Positions 19,361-28,688 of a stretch of 38,074 bases of DNA are shown piece after piece. This DNA comes from SG8-41 sp035259205 (GTDB lineage Bacteria; Pseudomonadota; Gammaproteobacteria; Burkholderiales; SG8-41), in contig DATFWO010000011.1 of NCBI GenBank assembly GCA_035259205.1, positions 1 to 38,074 on the forward strand, given 5' to 3'. The notes under the pieces were generated by a model, which had not been told where the DNA came from, did not search any database, and saw nothing but the letters and a program-made list of their open reading frames with translations. Positions within the stretch are counted from its first letter, which is position 1. The number at the start of each line of letters is the position of its first letter. The position numbers were made by a program, and so were the translations under genes.

Positions 19361-20752
19361 TCAGCGCGGCGTTCGCTTGTCGAGGAGCGGCTTGGCCACG
19401 CCATCCACACCCACCAGCGAGAGCATGAAGAGCATCGAGGCCTGCGGGCCGAGCCAGTTTTCGACCGGCGAATACCACTCGCCGGGGGAATGGTTTTCGC
19501 CGCCCATGCCGGCGTTGCTGAACGAGACCGCCGGTATTCCCAGGCTGAACGCGATATTGGAATCGGTGCTGGCCGCCGCAATGCCGGTTACCCGCCTGCC
19601 GATCGCCTCAAACGCCTGGCGCGCGCCGTGAACGATCTTCGAATCGACCGGGTTGGTGCCGCCGGGACGGTCGCCGACCAGCCTGGGCTCGACGGTGATG
19701 CGATTCGAATTCCAGCGCTTGTTTTCGTCCGCCACGGCTTCTTTGACGGCCGCCATTACGCGCGCTTCGAGCTTCGCGAGCTCCTCCGCGCTGTCGGAAC
19801 GCATGTCCACGCTCATCGTGGCGTCGGCTGCAATCGCGTTCACCGCGGTGCCGCCCTTGACGATGCCCACGGTGAAGGTCGTCTTGGGATTCGCCGGCGT
19901 CTGCAGATCACCGATCTTGGCGATCGCGCGCCCCATCGCGTGGATCGGGCTCGGCAGGCCGAACGCGCCGTAACTGTGTCCGCCCGGGCCCTTGAATTCC
20001 ACGAGCCAGCGGCGGCTCGCCGTGCCGTGATTGACGATGCGCCCCAGCCCCAGGCCGTCGAACGAGATGAAGCCGTCGATATCCTTGTGGTCGCGAAACA
20101 GGGCCTTCACACCGCGCAGGTCGCCCAGCTCCTCTTCGCCGACGGTGCCGACGAACATGATATCGCCGACGGTGCGGATTGCGTGCTTCTCCATGGCTTC
20201 GAGCACGGTGAGCAGGCTCGCAAGACCCAGCGCGTCGTCGTAGATTCCAGGCGCGTAGTAGCGCCCGTTCTTCTCCCGCACCTTGACGTCGGTGCCTTCC
20301 GGGAATACGGAATCGAGGTGGGCGGAGGCGACGAGCTTGGGTCCGTCCCCGGTACCCCGTCGGACGCCGATCACGTTGCCTTCCTTGTCGATGTAGGCGT
20401 CGCGAAGCCCGGCTTCGCGCACCCTCTTCAGATAGTGCTCCGCCCGCGCCTGCTCCTTGAAGGGAGGCGAAGGGATCTCCGTGAGCCGCACCTGCTCGTC
20501 GAACATGTGCGCGCTCGCGGAGCGGATCGATTCCATCGCCTGCGACACTGGGGCGTGGCGCGTCAAGCGCTCGAATGCCTGCGTGACCTCCGCCGGAACC
20601 GGCGGCAGCGCGGGCTGGGCCCTGGCGGCAGATCCCGCTGCAGTGAACAGGAACAGCAGGAGCGGCCCGAGAACGAGGCGGGCCGGCAGTTTCGACGACT
20701 TCGGAGTTGCGGATGAGCTTGTCGGGGCGGGTTCGTACAAATGTTTCATCAC
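19361..20752 (-). CDS. M20 family metallopeptidase, secreted
   Basis: The 463-residue zinc-dependent aminoacylase/dipeptidase-type enzyme carries, in order, LVASAHLDSVFPEG near residue 140 (His ligand), YAPGIYDDALGLASLL (bridging Asp), GTVGEEELGDLRG (catalytic base Glu), FKGPGGHSYGAFG in the dimerisation lid domain, and GGENHSPGEWY with the last His ligand. A basic stretch and a hydrophobic run (LVLGPLLLFLFTAAGSAARA) near residues 26-46 form a signal peptide with a likely cut after ARA. It should act in the periplasm. The start has two adjacent ATGs (20752, 20749). Its substrate is unknown. Confidence 0.9.
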   Translation of the reverse strand: MMKHLYEPAPTSSSATPKSSKLPARLVLGPLLLFLFTAAGSAARAQPALPPVPAEVTQAFERLTRHAPVSQAMESIRSASAHMFDEQVRLTEIPSPPFKEQARAEHYLKRVREAGLRDAYIDKEGNVIGVRRGTGDGPKLVASAHLDSVFPEGTDVKVREKNGRYYAPGIYDDALGLASLLTVLEAMEKHAIRTVGDIMFVGTVGEEELGDLRGVKALFRDHKDIDGFISFDGLGLGRIVNHGTASRRWLVEFKGPGGHSYGAFGLPSPIHAMGRAIAKIGDLQTPANPKTTFTVGIVKGGTAVNAIAADATMSVDMRSDSAEELAKLEARVMAAVKEAVADENKRWNSNRITVEPRLVGDRPGGTNPVDSKIVHGARQAFEAIGRRVTGIAAASTDSNIAFSLGIPAVSFSNAGMGGENHSPGEWYSPVENWLGPQASMLFMLSLVGVDGVAKPLLDKRTPR

Positions 20753-20768
20753 GCAGCCGCCCTGCGTG

Positions 20769-22853
<2,085 letters not shown>

Positions 22854-22875
22854 GACTACTCCCTTATTTAGTGCG

Positions 22876-22959
22876 GTGATGGGTGATGAGTGATGGGTGA
22901 CGGGTTCTGCCGCCGGCTCGCCGGCCGGCTCTTGTCAGTTGTCACTCATCACTTGTCAC
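22876..22959. repeat. Facing heptad arrays between pfp and hppA
   Basis: GTGA begins at 22876, 22883, 22890 and 22897, and TCAG/TCAC at 22935, 22942, 22949 and 22956; each half has an exact 7-bp period. The halves are inverted relative to each other across a GC-rich spacer, so the intercistronic mRNA could fold into a stem of up to about 25 bp. The hppA ribosome site lies outside the array. Confidence 0.85.
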
Positions 22960-22967
22960 GCATTTTT

Positions 22968-24230
22968 TTAAATCTTGAATTCGGTCTTGAGCTTCTTGGG
23001 TACTGCGGCGTTCCTGAGCCTGATGTAGTTGGGCAGCCCGCCGCGGTAGGGCGGATAATCCTCGCCCTCTACCAGGGGCGCGAGGTACTGCCGGCATTTC
23101 GCCGTGATGTGGAAGCCATCATCGGTGATGTAGTCCCGCGGCATCATCTTCTCGGCGTTGGCGATGTCCTTGAGCTCCGCGACGCCTATGCTCCAGCGGT
23201 ACGGCTTCGCGGACTTGCGCACGATGACCGGCATCACGCCGCTGCGGCCCTTCACGGCGAGCTCCACCGCCGCCTTGCCAACGGCGTACGACTGCGCCGC
23301 ATCGGTCTTCGAGGCGATATGGCGCGCCGCCCGCTGAAGATAATCGGCAACCGCCCAGTGGTATTTCTGCTTGAGGTTGGTCTGGACGAGCTGCGCGATG
23401 AGCGGCGCGACGCCCCCGAGCTGGGCATGGCCGAACGCGTCGCGCAGGCCGCTCTCGGACAGGAACTTGCCGTCCGGCCAGCGCAGCCCCTCGGATACGC
23501 CGACGGTGCAGTAGCCGTACTTCCTCACGTCGTTGTCCACGCGCGCGAGAAATTTCTCCTGGTCGAACTCGACCTCGGGAAAAAGCAGGATATGCGGAGC
23601 CTCGCCCTCCCGCTCCGCCGCGAGACCGCAAGCCGCGGTGATCCAGCCGGCGTGCCGCCCCATGACCTCCAGGACGAAAACGCGGGTCGAGGTGCGCGCC
23701 ATCGAAGCGACGTCGTAGCCCGCTTCGCGTATGCTGGTCGCAACGTATTTCGCGACGGAGCCGAATCCGGGACAGCAATCCGTCACCGCGAGATCGTTGT
23801 CCACGGTCTTGGGCACGCCGATGCAGATCAGCGGGTAGCCGAGCTTTTCCGCGAATTGCGACACCTTGTACGAGGTATCGGCCGAATCGTTGCCGCCGTT
23901 GTAGAAGAAGTAGCCGATGTCGTGAGCCTGGAACACTTCGAGCAGCCTCTCATACTGCGCTCGGTGCTCGTCGGGGCCTTTCAGCTTGTAGCGGCAGGAG
24001 CCGAACGCGCCGCCGGGCGTGTAACGCAACGCACGGATCGCTGCCGCCGGCTCTTTCGAGGTGTCGATCAGGTCCTCGGTCAGCGCCCCGATGATGCCGT
24101 CGCGGCCTGCGTAAACCTTGCCGATTGCTTTGCGGTGTTTGCGCGCCGTCTCGATGACTGCGCAGGCGGTGGTGTTGATGGTGGCGGTGACGCCGCCGGA
24201 CTGGGCGTAAAACGCGTTTTTTCTGGCCAT
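22968..24230 (-). CDS. pfp: Pyrophosphate-dependent 6-phosphofructokinase
   Basis: The 420-residue enzyme phosphorylates fructose-6-phosphate reversibly with PPi. PPi specificity shows in FFYNGGNDSADTSYKV near residue 108, where Asp replaces the glycine of ATP-dependent enzymes, and in IGVPKTVDND near residue 138, where Lys fills the position that blocks ATP. EVMGRHAGWITA near residue 188 is the sugar-phosphate segment. It sits directly upstream of hppA in the operon direction, with adk on its other side. The three form a small PPi and adenylate group. Length is normal for the longer PFP type. Confidence 0.94.
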   Translation of the reverse strand: MARKNAFYAQSGGVTATINTTACAVIETARKHRKAIGKVYAGRDGIIGALTEDLIDTSKEPAAAIRALRYTPGGAFGSCRYKLKGPDEHRAQYERLLEVFQAHDIGYFFYNGGNDSADTSYKVSQFAEKLGYPLICIGVPKTVDNDLAVTDCCPGFGSVAKYVATSIREAGYDVASMARTSTRVFVLEVMGRHAGWITAACGLAAEREGEAPHILLFPEVEFDQEKFLARVDNDVRKYGYCTVGVSEGLRWPDGKFLSESGLRDAFGHAQLGGVAPLIAQLVQTNLKQKYHWAVADYLQRAARHIASKTDAAQSYAVGKAAVELAVKGRSGVMPVIVRKSAKPYRWSIGVAELKDIANAEKMMPRDYITDDGFHITAKCRQYLAPLVEGEDYPPYRGGLPNYIRLRNAAVPKKLKTEFKI

Positions 24231-24340
24231 GATCCGGATGCTCGTTCGAAAACGGCCGTTATTCTACCGCAATGAGGATCGTGCGGGCGCGCATTTCCCC
24301 ATAACGGCGGCGTGCCGTCGCCGGCGTTTTCTGCGCTGCG

Positions 24341-25000
24341 TTACCGGCCGTCAAGCGCGGAAAACAGTTTGTCGCGCACGCTTTCAACGCTTCCCGACGC
24401 ATCGATGCTGAGGTAGCGGGGGGCATCCGGCCCGCCGCTGCGCGCACGTCTCAAATAGTACTCGACGAGCGGTTTCGTTTGCGTGTGATAGGTCGCGATG
24501 CGGTTCCTGACGGTGTTCTCGGCATCGTCCCGGCGCTGAACCAGCGGCTCTCCCGTAATGTCGTCCCGGTCCGGCACTTTGGGCGGGTTGTACGCGATGT
24601 GGTAGGTACGCCCGGAGGCCGGGTGCACGCGCCTGCCGCTCAAGCGCTTCAGGACTTCCTCGTCGCTCACCTTGAACTCGACGACATAGTCGAAATCGAT
24701 GCCTGCCTGGTGCAATGCCTCCGCCTGTGGAATGGTGCGCGGGAAGCCGTCGATGATGAAGCCACGCGCGCAATCCGCTTCCTTGACGCGTTGCTTGACC
24801 AGCTCGATGACGACGCGGTCGGGACACAGCTCCCCTTTGTCCATATAGCGCTTGGCTTCCATCCCGAGGGAAGCGCCCGCCTTGACTGCCGCCCGCAACA
24901 TGTCGCCGGTCGAGATCTGGGGGATCTGGAATCGGTTGATCAGGAACTGGGCCTGCGTGCCTTTGCCGGCGCCGGGCATGCCCAACAGCATGATATTCAT
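24341..25000 (-). CDS. adk: Adenylate kinase
   Basis: The 219-residue enzyme interconverts ATP plus AMP with two ADP. It has the P-loop GMPGAGKGTQ at residues 7-16, the AMP site ISTGDMLR near residue 29, the DGFPRT motif near residue 84, and a full-length LID (GRRVHPASGRTYHIAYNPPK) without zinc cysteines. The ATG overlaps the kdsB stop by four bases (ATGA), so the two are translationally coupled. Gap to pfp is 110 bp and holds no recognisable gene. Confidence 0.97.
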   Translation of the reverse strand: MNIMLLGMPGAGKGTQAQFLINRFQIPQISTGDMLRAAVKAGASLGMEAKRYMDKGELCPDRVVIELVKQRVKEADCARGFIIDGFPRTIPQAEALHQAGIDFDYVVEFKVSDEEVLKRLSGRRVHPASGRTYHIAYNPPKVPDRDDITGEPLVQRRDDAENTVRNRIATYHTQTKPLVEYYLRRARSGGPDAPRYLSIDASGSVESVRDKLFSALDGR

Positions 25001-25764
25001 TCTTGTCTCCACTGGAACATCCGGCGCACGCGCCGCAGGTCCGCCGGCGTATCCACGCCGGGATGCGGGGCGCGCTGCGTGACGACTACGGCGATGCGGT
25101 AACCTCGCGCGAGGGCGCGCAGTTGCTCGAGCGCCTCGAAGCGCTCGATTGCCGCGGGTGCCAGGGCCGTGAATTGCCGCAGGAATCCCGCGCGGTATGC
25201 GTAGATGCCGAGATGCCGGTACGCGGGCAGGCGCGGAGGAACCCGGCCGATGCCTCGAGCAAATGCGTCGCGTGCGTATGGAATCGGGGCCCGGCTGAAG
25301 TAGAGCGCGTAGCCGTCGTCGTCCAGCACGACTTTGACTACGTGCGGACTCGTAAACTCGCGTGCGTCGTGTATCGGATGAGCGGCCGTCGACATGTGCG
25401 CCTCGCGGCGGCGCGCAAGACTCGTTGCGACCTGGCGGATCAGCACCGGGTCGATTTGCGGTTCGTCGCCCTGGATGTTGACGACGATATGGCCGGGGTG
25501 ATAACGCCTTTTCGCGGCGACCTCCGCCAGCCGGTCGGTGCCCGATGCATGAGTGCTCTTGGTCATGACGGCCACGTAGCCATGACGCGCGACGGCGGCG
25601 GCGATGCCCTTGTGATCCGTCGCGACGAGGACCTCCGCGGCGCCGCTCGCACGCGCGCAATCGGCCACGCGCACTACCATCGGCTTGCCGGCGATGTCGG
25701 CGAGCGGCTTGCCGGGAAGGCGCGACGAAGCGTAGCGGGCGGGAATGATTACCGAGAATTTCAA
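24997..25764 (-). CDS. kdsB: 3-deoxy-manno-octulosonate cytidylyltransferase
   Basis: The 255-residue enzyme makes CMP-Kdo for lipopolysaccharide. It has the nucleotide loop IPARYASSRLPGKPLADI at residues 7-24, VVNIQGDEPQIDP near residue 93 with the metal-binding Asp, and the catalytic segment PIHDAREFTSPHVVKVV. The start codon is TTG at 25764 (KFSVIIPAR follows), as no ATG or GTG is placed correctly. The position of a ribosome site is filled by a heptad array instead of a Shine-Dalgarno. The end overlaps adk. Confidence 0.96.
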   Translation of the reverse strand: MKFSVIIPARYASSRLPGKPLADIAGKPMVVRVADCARASGAAEVLVATDHKGIAAAVARHGYVAVMTKSTHASGTDRLAEVAAKRRYHPGHIVVNIQGDEPQIDPVLIRQVATSLARRREAHMSTAAHPIHDAREFTSPHVVKVVLDDDGYALYFSRAPIPYARDAFARGIGRVPPRLPAYRHLGIYAYRAGFLRQFTALAPAAIERFEALEQLRALARGYRIAVVVTQRAPHPGVDTPADLRRVRRMFQWRQE

Positions 25765-25768
25765 GGGC

Positions 25769-25861
25769 GTGACTCGTGACTCGTGACTCGTGACTCGCGA
25801 AAGACCCGGTCCCTTGCGGGCTTTGCAGGCGACCAGTCACCAGTCACAGGTCACCAGTCAC
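25769..25861. repeat. Facing heptad arrays between the Trm112-like gene and kdsB
   Basis: GTGA begins at 25769, 25776, 25783 and 25790 (repeated GTGACTC), and TCAC at 25837, 25844, 25851 and 25858. The last unit contains the Trm112 stop codon in register. The halves are inverted and separated by 40 bp, so the spacer RNA could form a stem of about 28 bp. The first half ends five bases before the kdsB start codon. Confidence 0.88.
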
Positions 25862-26037
25862 ACTTCTTCTTCCGCAGGAAGCTTGCGGGCCTCATCCTCC
25901 AGCATCACCGGGATGCCGTCCTTGACGGGATAGCCGAGGCGGCACGCCTTGCATATGAGCTCGTTCTCCGCTTTGCGGTATACGAGCGGGCCTTTGCACA
26001 GCGGGCACACCAGTATGTCGAGCAGCTTGCTATCCAC
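25858..26037 (-). CDS. Trm112-like zinc-ribbon protein
   Basis: A 59-residue protein beginning VDSKLLDILVCPLCKGPL and containing ICKACRLGYPVKDGIPVML. Two Cys-x-x-Cys pairs (residues 11/14 and 29/32) form a zinc ribbon typical of the YcaR/Trm112 family, which lies between lpxK and kdsB in many proteobacteria. The start is a GTG at 26037 that overlaps the end of lpxK by eight bases. The stop codon is part of a heptad repeat. The bacterial function is not settled; its place suggests a link to the lipid A/Kdo operon. Confidence 0.9.
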   Translation of the reverse strand: MDSKLLDILVCPLCKGPLVYRKAENELICKACRLGYPVKDGIPVMLEDEARKLPAEEEV

Positions 26038-27049
26038 GCCTGATCCCTTTCAGCACGAGATCGCCGAACCGCGCATCTATCTGCGCATCCACGGGAAGGA
26101 CCCAGTGCATTTCCCCGGCGAACGCCTCGCATTTTACCGCATCCTTTTCGGTCATCACGATCGCGTCGGCCTCTGCATATGCAATGTCGGAAGGGCGAAA
26201 CGGGTGATGGTCCGGGAAAGGATGCGCGACGAAATCCAGGCCGAGATCCTGCAGGTGGCGAAAAAATCGGCCGGGGTTGCCGATGCCTGCAACCGCGTGC
26301 AGGCGGCGGCATCTGAAGTATCCCGCGCCGACGCGAAGCTGCCGGTTGAGGACATTCTGGAATTCGGCTCCATCGAGCGTCATCCCGAATTGCGGCGGAG
26401 CGACGGGCAGGCGCAGCGCGGCTTCGAATCGTGTCGCCTTCGCGCGTCCTTCGTTGATCACGATGGCCTCCACTGTTGCAAGGCGGGAAGGCGGTTCGCG
26501 CAATGGCCCGGCGGGATGCATCCAGCCGTTGCCGAGCCCGCGCGCACCGTCGATCAGGCAGATCTCGGCATCGCGGGCGAGTCGGTAGTGCTGGAGACCG
26601 TCATCGCTGATCAGTACGTTGCAGGCGGGCTGTCCCGCGAGAAGCGAGCGTGCGGCAGCGGCGCGATCGCTGCCGACCCACACTTCGCAACCGCTGCGGC
26701 GGGCCAGCAACACCGGCTCGTCTCCGAACGCCAGGGGATCGCTCTCGGGCGCGACGCGGTGGGGCGCCCTGTGTATTCCCCCGTAACCGCGGCTCACGAT
26801 TCCCGGGGTGTAGCCGCGCTCGCGCAGAAAAGTGGCCAGCCACAATACTGCCGGCGTTTTCCCCGTGCCGCCCGCAGCGATGTTGCCGACGACGACTACC
26901 GGTACGGGTAGCCGTTGCGCAGCGATGAGTCCCGCGCGGTAGGCCACGCGCCGCAGCGCTACGCAGGCGCGAAACACGAGGCTCAGAGGAAACAACAGGC
27001 AGGACACCGGCGTCACCCGGTCCCAATGCGGTTCGAGCCAGCTCGTCAT
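26030..27049 (-). CDS. lpxK: Tetraacyldisaccharide 4'-kinase
   Basis: The 339-residue kinase phosphorylates the lipid A precursor at the inner membrane. An N-terminal hydrophobic anchor (VSCLLFPLSLVFRACVAL) precedes the P-loop GNIAAGGTGKTP near residue 56. The conserved DDGLQHYRLARD lies near residue 165 and EKDAVKC near residue 300. ATG 27049 is chosen because typical family members begin a few residues before the anchor; upstream is a heptad array rather than a Shine-Dalgarno. The end overlaps the Trm112-like gene. Confidence 0.95.
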   Translation of the reverse strand: MTSWLEPHWDRVTPVSCLLFPLSLVFRACVALRRVAYRAGLIAAQRLPVPVVVVGNIAAGGTGKTPAVLWLATFLRERGYTPGIVSRGYGGIHRAPHRVAPESDPLAFGDEPVLLARRSGCEVWVGSDRAAAARSLLAGQPACNVLISDDGLQHYRLARDAEICLIDGARGLGNGWMHPAGPLREPPSRLATVEAIVINEGRAKATRFEAALRLPVAPPQFGMTLDGAEFQNVLNRQLRVGAGYFRCRRLHAVAGIGNPGRFFRHLQDLGLDFVAHPFPDHHPFRPSDIAYAEADAIVMTEKDAVKCEAFAGEMHWVLPVDAQIDARFGDLVLKGIRRG

Positions 27050-27050
27050 T

Positions 27051-27144
27051 GTGAACAGTGAACGGTGACCGGTGAACAGTAAGGACACCTTAACCCACCC
27101 GCCCCTTACGGCTCACTGCTTTCTGCTTGCGGCTGACCGCTTAC
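27051..27144. repeat. Facing heptad arrays between exbD and lpxK
   Basis: GTGA or GTAA begins at 27051, 27058, 27065, 27072 and 27079. On the far side the 7-bp register runs 27106, 27113, 27120, 27127, 27134 and 27141 with the tetramers TTAC, TCAC, TTTC, TTGC, TGAC and TTAC. The unit at 27141 is the exbD stop codon. The two halves are inverted across 22 bp. The first half abuts the lpxK ATG with two bases between. Confidence 0.85.
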
Positions 27145-27563
27145 TTGCTTGTTGCCGCCTGCGTCGTGAAAGTGATCTTGCCGTAGCCGGCCATGCGGGC
27201 GGCTTCCATCACGGTGATGACGGACTGGTGCGGAGCGCGGGCGTCGGCGCTGATGACCACTACCGGGTCTTTCATCCCACCGGCGATCTTGCGCATCTCC
27301 TGGCTCAAGGGCACGGGCCCGTTCTGCGCGAAGGCCTTGCGGTTGAGAGAGTAATTGCCCTGGGCATCGACGCCGACGTCGATCTGGTCGAGCCGTTCCG
27401 GCTGACGTTCCGCTTCCGCGGTTGGCAGGTTGATCTGCAGCTCGGCGTAACGCGAGTAGGTGGTGGTGACCATCAGGAAGATCAGGATCACCAGCAGCAC
27501 GTCGATCAACGGAATGAAATTGATCTCGGGATCCTCCCGGAACGCGCGCGGACGGAATCTCAT
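27141..27563 (-). CDS. exbD: ExbD/TolR-type energy-transduction protein
   Basis: The 140-residue inner-membrane protein has one transmembrane helix near residues 18-38 (PLIDVLLVILIFLMVTTTY) carrying the proton-handling aspartate, followed by a periplasmic domain. It partners with the ExbB-type channel to power TonB or a lipid A transport step. Start ATG 27563 overlaps the exbB stop by four bases. In Betaproteobacteria this pair often precedes lpxK, as here. Whether it serves TonB or Tol cannot be told. Confidence 0.93.
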   Translation of the reverse strand: MRFRPRAFREDPEINFIPLIDVLLVILIFLMVTTTYSRYAELQINLPTAEAERQPERLDQIDVGVDAQGNYSLNRKAFAQNGPVPLSQEMRKIAGGMKDPVVVISADARAPHQSVITVMEAARMAGYGKITFTTQAATSK

Positions 27564-28168
27564 GCCTGGCGCTCGCCGTGGACGATTTCCACCAGCTTGA
27601 TCGCCTGCAGCTCCATGTCCACCAGCATGTGGTCCACCTTGGCGCGGAAATGCCGGTAGAAGATCATCGCCGGAACCGCGATAACCAGGCCGAAGGCCGT
27701 GTTATACAGCGCGATCGAGATGCCGTGGGCGAGCACGAGCGGATTTCCGCCTTGCGGCGTCTGCGAACCGAAGATCTCGATCATGCCGATGACGGTGCCG
27801 AACAGGCCGAGCAGCGGCGCAATGGCGGCTATCGTGCCGAGGGTCGTGAGGAAGCGCTCCAGTTCGATCGCCCCCGACCGGCCGGCTTCCTCGATTGCTT
27901 CCTTCATGATCGCGGGCGGGCTCTTGAGGTTCTTGAGGCCCGCAGCGAACACGAGCCCGAGGGGCGAGCCATTGGAAAGCCGGGAAATCAGCTGCGCAGT
28001 CAATCCATTCTGGCGGAATTCCGTGATGACTTGCGCGAGCAGTGTCTTCGGCATGACCACGCCCTCACGCAGCGACCAGAGCCGCTCACCGATGATGGCG
28101 AGCGCTATTACGGAGGCAAGAAGCAGGGGATAGATCGGCCATCCAGCAGCTTCGATGATCGCGAACAA
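27560..28168 (-). CDS. exbB: MotA/TolQ/ExbB proton-channel protein
   Basis: The 202-residue protein has three membrane segments, at about residues 8-28, 100-125 and 145-170, in the ExbB/TolQ/MotA arrangement. ALYNTAFGLVIAVPAMIFY near residue 152 carries the conserved Thr and Gly-Leu pattern of the third helix. Its start is a TTG at 28168 with AAGG about ten bases upstream. It leads the operon exbB-exbD-lpxK-Trm112-kdsB-adk; the 520-bp gap to xseA supplies promoters for both. Confidence 0.93.
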   Translation of the reverse strand: MFAIIEAAGWPIYPLLLASVIALAIIGERLWSLREGVVMPKTLLAQVITEFRQNGLTAQLISRLSNGSPLGLVFAAGLKNLKSPPAIMKEAIEEAGRSGAIELERFLTTLGTIAAIAPLLGLFGTVIGMIEIFGSQTPQGGNPLVLAHGISIALYNTAFGLVIAVPAMIFYRHFRAKVDHMLVDMELQAIKLVEIVHGERQA

Positions 28169-28197
28169 GCGGTTTGCCTTGTTTGAGTTTGGACCGT

Positions 28198-28226
28198 AAT
28201 TTATCCGCGCTTTGAATTTTCAGCAA
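28198..28226 (-). promoter_or_regulatory. Weak sigma-70-like promoter candidate for exbB
   Basis: On the minus strand TTGCTG (28221-28226) and TAAATT (28198-28203) stand 17 bases apart, 30 bases before the exbB start. The -35 matches three of six consensus bases and the -10 four. Position and spacing are good but the match is weak, and the region is AT-rich. Confidence 0.3.
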
Positions 28227-28660
28227 GCCGAAATTGAGAAAGTCGGTTAAATTTGTTGCGTAACAGTGCTTGCCTAAAACCTTTTCGGCCATGGATCCGG
28301 GGTTGGGGATAACCTTGTGCACAGCCTGTCGACAACGGCACACGCCCATCTTCCAGGCGGCAACTATCGGCGCGGACGCGCAACGGAGCCTGTTTATATA
28401 GCCTAGCAAAATCAACGCGTTGAGACGGCGAGAAAGTTCGCACGGCCCGTCGGCGGGCGTCTGTCATTCAGTCTTCGCCCGCTGTGGACGAATCGCAGGC
28501 GTGTTGGGTTCGTGGGACCTTGAATTTACGAAAAATTCTCGCTGCGGCGAACTCGCAGGCGCGGGCCCTGCACGCAGCCTACGAATCGATACGTCGATCT
28601 CAGGTTCCGGTGGCGGGCGCCGGCAAATCTTGCCGATAGCCGAAAACACCAGTAACGGCA

Positions 28661-28679
28661 TTAGAACCTAAGGTTCTAA
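28661..28679. promoter_or_regulatory. Perfect 9-bp inverted repeat before xseA
   Basis: TTAGAACCT, one central A, then AGGTTCTAA: two perfect nine-base arms. It ends nine bases before the xseA ATG, where it would cover the ribosome-binding site or a repressor operator. I know of no named regulator for this sequence. In RNA it could also form a hairpin only with a strained loop, so DNA binding is the more likely use. Confidence 0.55.
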
Positions 28680-28688
28680 AATGCGGCG

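Larger units (their letters stand above)
28169..28688. other. 520-bp divergent intergenic region, exbB/xseA
   Basis: No coding frame here looks real. The left third (28180-28280) is AT-rich for this genome and fits promoters. GCGGGCG (28453-28459) and CGCCCGC (28476-28482) form a seven-base stem with a 16-base loop. A GGATAACCTTGTGCACA segment near 28300 resembles a degenerate DnaA-type box but stands alone. The xseA end carries the perfect inverted repeat described separately. I see no RNA gene. Confidence 0.5.

Noticed and set aside
25769..25861. CRISPR array
   Set aside because: Repeat unit is 7 bp with no unique spacers between units and no cas genes nearby.
28290..28330. Replication origin or DnaA-box cluster
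   Set aside because: Only one degenerate TTGTGCACA-like box; no further boxes, AT-rich unwinding element or dnaA/dnaN genes.
28086..28415. 109-codon minus-strand frame upstream of exbB
   Set aside because: Overlaps exbB out of frame, has no domain pattern and covers the probable promoter region.
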